A stretch of DNA of 64,000 nt from Hawksworthiomyces lignivorus (taxonomy: Eukaryota; Ascomycota; Sordariomycetes; Ophiostomatales; Ophiostomataceae), in NCBI GenBank assembly GCA_002917075.1, contig NTMA01000056.1:1-64000 (forward strand), given 5' to 3'. The notes under the pieces are model-generated. The model made no database searches and was not told where the DNA came from. It worked only from the letters and a program-made list of their open reading frames with translations. This document shows positions 59,240-64,000 of the stretch, in pieces (position 1 is the first letter of the stretch; every line of letters starts with the position of its first letter). The position numbers and the translations under genes are program-made.

Positions 59240-62143
59240 TTAAGGATCGAAGCATCCACTAGCTACTACCAAATTCATTCGAGTAAATTCTGCACAGAGA
59301 ACTGGTGTTTTCTTGGTGGCAAATGCGCTGATTTGATCAGGTGTAATCATAACCTCTTTGCCCTTCTTTTTACCTGTCGTGCCAGAATTTGTCGTAGCTG
59401 CCGTAGTTGAAGCTGAAGTTGTAGTTTGTGCGGATGAGGCTTGGCCACCAACTGTGATACTTCGATCTTGGGTGTTGCCAGATATAACAGTTTCAGCGGC
59501 CACTCCAGTCGCGGCATCAGATTGTTGATGGGGAGCAGAAGCAGCGGCAGCACCTGCGGCTCCACCGAGAATAGCTGGCGCTTTGCTTGCATCCTTTGGA
59601 AGATTGATGTCCCAGAGACGGACAGTACCGTCAAGACCACCAGAGGCAAGCACAGAAGACTCGGCACTAAAGCTCAAAGAATATATACCACCCTTTCCAT
59701 GCCCACGGCAGCGTTTAATGCGGATTCCCTTTTCAATATCCCAGATAAAAATATTTCCGCCTGCATCGGCGCTAGCAAGAATCCGTCCATTAGGTGCACA
59801 CTCAAGAGCGCTGATGTACTCGGTGTGTCCAGTGAAGACTCGCACACAGTCACCCTTTATGACAGACCACATGCGGATCGTTTTGTCTGTCTCATCAGAT
59901 GCAGAGAAGACGTACGTGCCATTTGAGTGCCACGCAATCGCAGATATACTGGTGTTATGGCCGACTAACAAACGCTGGGCTGAGGCATGGTCCTGTGTGA
60001 ATATGCGAACAGTCTTGTCCCAGCCACCTGTCATGAAATAGTGACCCTGGGGGCTCCACAGAACACGGAAGACAGGGCCAGTATGGGACTTGTATACACA
60101 GAGACAGGACCAAACATCTAGGTTCCAAAGACGAACTGTTCCGTCGGAAGAAGAAGAAAGCAAAAGCTTCGAATCTGTCTCTAGGGGAGGCTGTTTCTTA
60201 TCGAATGGATTATACTTAAGACCAGAGACGGCGTCTGAGAAGGAAAGGCCATATACTGGTCCGGAGTGGCCAATGAGCTTTCGATTATTGGCTTTATCTG
60301 CGTCACCGATCATTTTACTTTTTAGCGCTTTTCCGTCGATGCTCCACACACGTATGTATGAGTCCATCGTTCCGTAGGCGACGAGTTGGTGGTCTTTGGA
60401 GAAAGCCATTGAGGAGACACTGCAAACCGGGTAGACAAGTTAGTCAGAGCTTTTTATTACAAGGAGATTTGTTGATTAACAAGACAATAGCTGGGGCCGT
60501 CTCTGACCTGCCACATGTGTTGTGGAATGTAAACATGCACACCGAGACTGGAACGCCTACGCCACCAGTGCGGTCATCAATTCGGAATCGGTCTCGATAT
60601 TCGCGCACTTTTTGCATCTCCATGATGACATCTCTCGCCCTAGATGGTGGAAGCGGAAGATCGGTGCGGGATGGCCCATCCGTACCCTCTTCTTGCTTAA
60701 TTTTGGCATCGAATTCTGAAACAAGGCTTGGGACACCAGCTGCTGGAGGCTGCCGTTGATCCTCCTCTGCTAGCTCTGCACGAACATCTTCTCGTAATTC
60801 GGGTTCCATTGGTAACGGTCCTAATTTCAAAGCTGTGTGCATATCAAGAACATCTCGGTTACTGACACCAGTAAAAACACCAGGAATGCCCTCTTGAACA
60901 TCGACCTCGTCCAAATCAGCATTTTGGGCTCGTCGTGCAATGGCTTCAAAACTATATGGATCGATGGGACCGCGAGCTGTTGAATCCACTTGACAGTAAG
61001 TCTGTAGTAATAACATGATAACGGTGCCTCCGGCATCTTCTTGGCGCTCTAAAAATCCGAAAAGCTGGCCACTAACGTGCTGGTTAAGCGGAATGCGGTA
61101 CTTGTTCTCTCGGTAAATCTTGGTGGTGGGATTCTCTGTGACATGGGCAGGCAGCTGCACGGTGTCAAATACTCGTAGATCATCGGCATGGTTGCTTTCA
61201 AAAGTCGGCCTCAAATCATTCAGAAATTTCTTAGATTCTTGAATATAGCCCTGCTCTACCATGTCCAGGAAAGAGTAGACAAAAACAGGCCAAAGGAGCT
61301 TCCTCAGTTCAAACTGTAATGTATTAGTGGACAGCTCAAAGTATTATAGCCACGAGTCTAGAAAGGGCTACTTCAAAATTGCAGCTGGCAGAAGTTTACC
61401 TTGAATAAATCCAAGCCGTTTTCAATCCAATCTTTCAAGAGTAAGTAGGCTTTCAAGTAGCGCTCTGGCCCCATCTCATCAGCCCGCTTTCTGATCGGGC
61501 GGCCTTCGGAGTTGACAAGAGCAGATTCCTTGCGGAATGTTGCCTCAGTTTTAGTAAAGCCCTTCTTAAGGAGATAGTCTGTAACCTATGAAGAATATCG
61601 TTAGCATCTTTTCTATTGTGTAGTGTTAAACTTCATTATGATATAAAAATTGACGCTATTAATAAAGAAAAAAAAATTGCTCTGTCTGATAGAAGGCACC
61701 TGTTGGGACTTCATGAACTCGGCTTATCAGGCCGCCAGGGGCGTTGAGAATCTCTGACAGCCACTTCACAGCACTTCCGGATAAAGAAAAGCTAATAATA
61801 TCACCTCTAACAGAGGATCATATTAAATTCTCTCATTGTAGCAAGACACAAACTAGGAGCCAAATTCGAGATGAGAGGCAGAAGCTCATATCATGGCAAG
61901 TTGAAGAAGGAATATGAAAAACATAGAACAAACAGGCTGAAGCCAATCATAGAGTCGAGGGAGAAAAGGCGCAGCATCTATTCAGCTGATCGCTGCTGCA
62001 AAAATAAGAAATAAACCTAGGGCTGCTTGCTGGCTCACAATTTTATTTAGGTCTGAAGGAGAACTTGATGTAGACTGAGATGCCCCCGAAGAGCCGACGG
62101 CAGAAGAGCCACCTCCGGCGCCATGCTGGTTTGACACTGACAT
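59240..62143 (-). CDS. TAF5: TFIID/SAGA subunit TAF5 (LisH, NTD2 and WD40 domains)
   Basis: A scaffold subunit shared by TFIID and SAGA. There are four exons: 62143-62039, 61585-61400, 61313-60508 and 60419-59240, about 758 residues. The joins restore [26 protein letters not shown] (LisH, ~30-62), [15 protein letters not shown] (NTD2, ~98-230) and [22 protein letters not shown]40 repeats run from about residue 375 to the end. The last repeat follows a ~90-residue Ala/Thr/Ser-rich insert and ends [15 protein letters not shown], typical of the family. Intron 1 is long (453 nt); the others are 86-88 nt. The start used is the ATG before [10 protein letters not shown]. The frame stays open upstream and could join the exons at 62300-62513. 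Confidence 0.92.
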
Positions 62144-62288
62144 CTCTCTTGCAATATCGGTTAATTTGAGTGTTCTCTGCGAGGCTATCGCTGTTGGGAT
62201 GGAAAATATGAACAAAGGGAGTAAAAATTTGAATAAAGAAAATGAACCATCCGAGGCGATGAACAAAAGCGTTCAGTAGATGCCCATA

Positions 62289-62513
62289 GAAACTAACGTT
62301 TACTAAAGGTTCTCTGAAGTTCGAAAAACAAATCTTCGATACGTTTATGTATCTGAGTTGAGTAGTGTGAGGTCGGTTTAAGTGGCATGAAGCACTCGCT
62401 GATAATGGCGTTCTTGTCTTCAATCGATAAATATTAACTTTAAGGCGTAGAGAGATCTCTTGACACTTACGATTGAGTCGCGTCTCCGAGATTCTTGGTG
62501 GCGCACGGGCCAT
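62289..62513 (-). CDS. Unassigned small spliced gene, or 5' exons of TAF5
   Basis: I do not recognise this. On the minus strand, an ATG at 62513 opens MARAPPRISETRLN, followed by a strong donor C|GTAAGT (about 62471). A 53-nt intron ending GAAG would lead, in phase, into KNAIISECFMPLKPTSHYST, then QIHKRIEDLFFELQRTF, up to another donor-like AAAC|GTTAGT near 62296. The second segment looks like a conserved amphipathic helix protein rather than noise. If spliced to ACAG|CGATAGCC at about 62195, the frame continues without stop into the TAF5 ATG, so it could be an N-terminal extension of TAF5. A separate short gene is equally possible. Exon limits are approximate. Confidence 0.4.
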
Positions 62514-62735
62514 CCTGATTTGTTAAATATTCTAAGAATTTATGCATCAATACGTAATGTTGGGTAAGGTCTTCCAAGGCGCGAAACAAGTGTCCGCCAT
62601 GTTTTGTTGCGCTTACCTACCGTCTCTGGCACAGTATATTTGACGCCAGCAGCCGCCCAAACGTAAACAGGTTAGCGATGATTTCGCCATACGTCACTTT
62701 CACCACTATCTAAACAGTCTCCTCGTCTGTTCTTG
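62514..62735. promoter_or_regulatory. Compact divergent promoter toward MED11
   Basis: 222 bp between the ATG at 62513 (-) and the MED11 ATG at 62736 (+); 592 bp if measured from the TAF5 ATG. No TATA box is evident. The arrangement places two RNA polymerase II initiation factors head to head. Confidence 0.45.
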
Positions 62736-63429
62736 ATGTTGTCTGACGGCAGTCTGGAGCTAGACATGGACAGCTCGTCTCAAAATCCACCAAATGAAAC
62801 TGTTATCGGTGTTCATGAACCATTTACGCTTGCAGACCGTCTACAGCAGCTGGCCGCTATTGATCATGTGCGTAGCCCTCAGTGCTGCTTTGACCCTTAT
62901 CCAGCATCGTCATAGCATGTTTCTCACCAACTAACGTTTAGTACATTGATTTATTCTGTAGGACATCACAGCGCTTCTATCATTAACCGACCAGACACTC
63001 CAACCGTTGTCGTCTCCCATCACGGCATCCGGACCAGGCTCAGGGGATGTACCAAAAGATTTCTCTAATCCGGAAGCTATAAATGCCGAGGCCCAAGTTA
63101 ATGTCTTCAAGGAAACAATGGACACTTTTCTTTCTACTCTACACTCTGTCGATGTACGACTAAAGCGACAAATATGGGGCTTGGAAGAAGCTGGGATCAT
63201 CTCACTGAAAGAATCGAAATCTTCCGGTGTTTCACTAGAGCCAAACGGTGTCGGCGACATTGGCACTCTTGACGTTGGCTGGCTGAATAGTCGAAGCAAT
63301 AAGGTCGATCGGGATATGGAGACAGAACTATGGACCAGCATTCGAACAGTTTTGGGACAACTAGAAGAAGTAGAAACTGGTGCCGCGGCAAAGGAGAGAG
63401 ACGAAGACCGGAGAGGGGAATTGTTTTGA
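62736..63429 (+). CDS. MED11: Mediator complex subunit 11
   Basis: A head-module subunit of Mediator, which links activators to RNA polymerase II. There are two exons: 62736-62867 and 62962-63429, 199 residues from the first ATG (an ATG at 62766 gives 189). The intron has donor CAT|GTGCGT, branch CTAAC (62931) and acceptor TGTAG, and joins LQQLAAIDH to DITALLSLTDQTLQPL. That heptad-like helix is the diagnostic N-terminal MED11 segment. A second helix (AEAQVNVFKETMDTFLSTLHSVDVRLKRQIWGLEEAGI, ~residues 85-125) follows. The acidic, charged tail is variable in fungi. Identification rests on short helical motifs, so it is slightly less certain than its neighbours. Confidence 0.85.
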
Positions 63430-64000
63430 TGCCAAAAAAAAACAAAAAAAAAAAACGAAGGTACATTTGCGAAGGATGGCAACGACGTCATTATGAGAAC
63501 AATTGCTGACCTTGCGTTTATTGGCCTCGAAAATTTATGTCTTATTCAATAGCCCAAGTGCAAAGAAGATGAAGAATTCTTCGGGTCTCTGTGCATCATC
63601 ACACGGCCATACCACTTGGACATTTTTCGAACTATTTCTCTCTTCCCTTGGAATGGGTGGCAGTGCAACACCTTGGAGGATGAGAATCCGACCTCTTCTC
63701 ATGCCATTCTGGTTTCATGTTATCAAGCTGTTTGTCTCTGCAATTCTGATCTCCTAAGGCCTAAGTAGACCAATACGCTAAGGCAAAGGACTTACCAGTG
63801 ATCTGCTCTGCATGCTATACTCTCATGATGCAAGCTCCTGTTCCATACCTTCTTTTCTGCAGACGTTGACGTGAGATCTGGGGTGCCGATAGTTGGCTAT
63901 TTGCCAAATTGTACATCGCCAGAAACTACTGCCGCTTATTCTGTGTCCCACGTTTATGTTCCCTAATTCCTTCATAAGGTTACTTAATTCTTGCAGGTGC
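63430..64000. other. 3' flank of MED11 to window end
   Basis: An A-rich tract follows the stop (63434-63460). Open frames here are under 90 codons and match nothing I know. The next gene is probably outside the window. Confidence 0.5.

Noticed and set aside
63503..63757. 84-codon open frame after MED11
   Set aside because: Non-ATG start, no domain, and no splice context. Probably intergenic.
1..64000. CRISPR arrays, operons, riboswitches, tRNA or rRNA genes
   Set aside because: The window is eukaryotic; a read-through for tRNA B-box motifs (GGTTCGANTCC) and 5S rRNA-like sequence found none convincing.

Overview
The window is nuclear DNA of a filamentous ascomycete (Pezizomycotina). The evidence is short spliceosomal introns (mostly about 75-135 nt) with CTAAC/CTGAC branch sites, a cytosolic HSP90 ending MEEVD, and fungal-type PRI2, TAF5, MED11, VPS5 and sterol acyltransferase genes. 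The protein sequences look Eurotiomycete-like to me, but that placement is an impression, not a test. The window has two compartments that meet near 26.5 kb.

Compartment 1 (1-26.5 kb) is an extremely AT-rich isochore with no host gene. It holds dead retroelements that look mutated by repeat-induced point mutation (RIP: C-to-T transitions on both strands, TpA-rich). The best preserved is a full-length non-LTR retrotransposon (LINE) at 16145-21142. It is flanked by a 14-bp target-site duplication. Its ORF1 (three CCHC-type knuckles) has two in-frame stops, and its ORF2 (endonuclease, reverse transcriptase, C-terminal Cys/His motif) has thirteen. Older, truncated and more heavily mutated copies of the same family lie at about 1797-2562 (+), 4961-5315 (+), 7305-9060 (-) and 12480-14860 (+). 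Two oppositely oriented solo LTRs (9581-10023 and 11377-11823), each with TG...CA ends and a 4-bp target duplication, are also present, as are a second diverged repeat pair and a small palindromic element. The rest is AT-rich sequence with nothing I can identify.

Compartment 2 (26.6-64 kb) has normal composition and carries 12 confident protein genes. In order they are: sterol O-acyltransferase (+), a J-domain protein (-), a calcineurin-like metallophosphoesterase (-), a disordered CaaX-box protein (+), DNA primase large subunit PRI2 (-), a Ser/Thr kinase (+), HSP90 (-), a mitochondrial flavin-reductase-like protein (-), mitochondrial ribosomal protein bL31m (+), the retromer sorting nexin VPS5 (-), TAF5 (-) and MED11 (+). 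These are mostly unrelated housekeeping functions. Two head-to-head pairs share short intergenic regions: the flavin-reductase-like gene with bL31m (both mitochondrial), and TAF5 with MED11 (both RNA polymerase II initiation machinery). Exon structures were worked out by hand from splice signals, reading phase and family conservation. The most notable are a candidate 302-nt 5'-UTR intron in HSP90, a GC-AG intron in VPS5, and conserved-looking coding exons between TAF5 and MED11 that belong to no gene I recognise. A perfect 58-bp palindrome flanked by a 9-bp direct repeat lies in an intergenic region at 45.1 kb.
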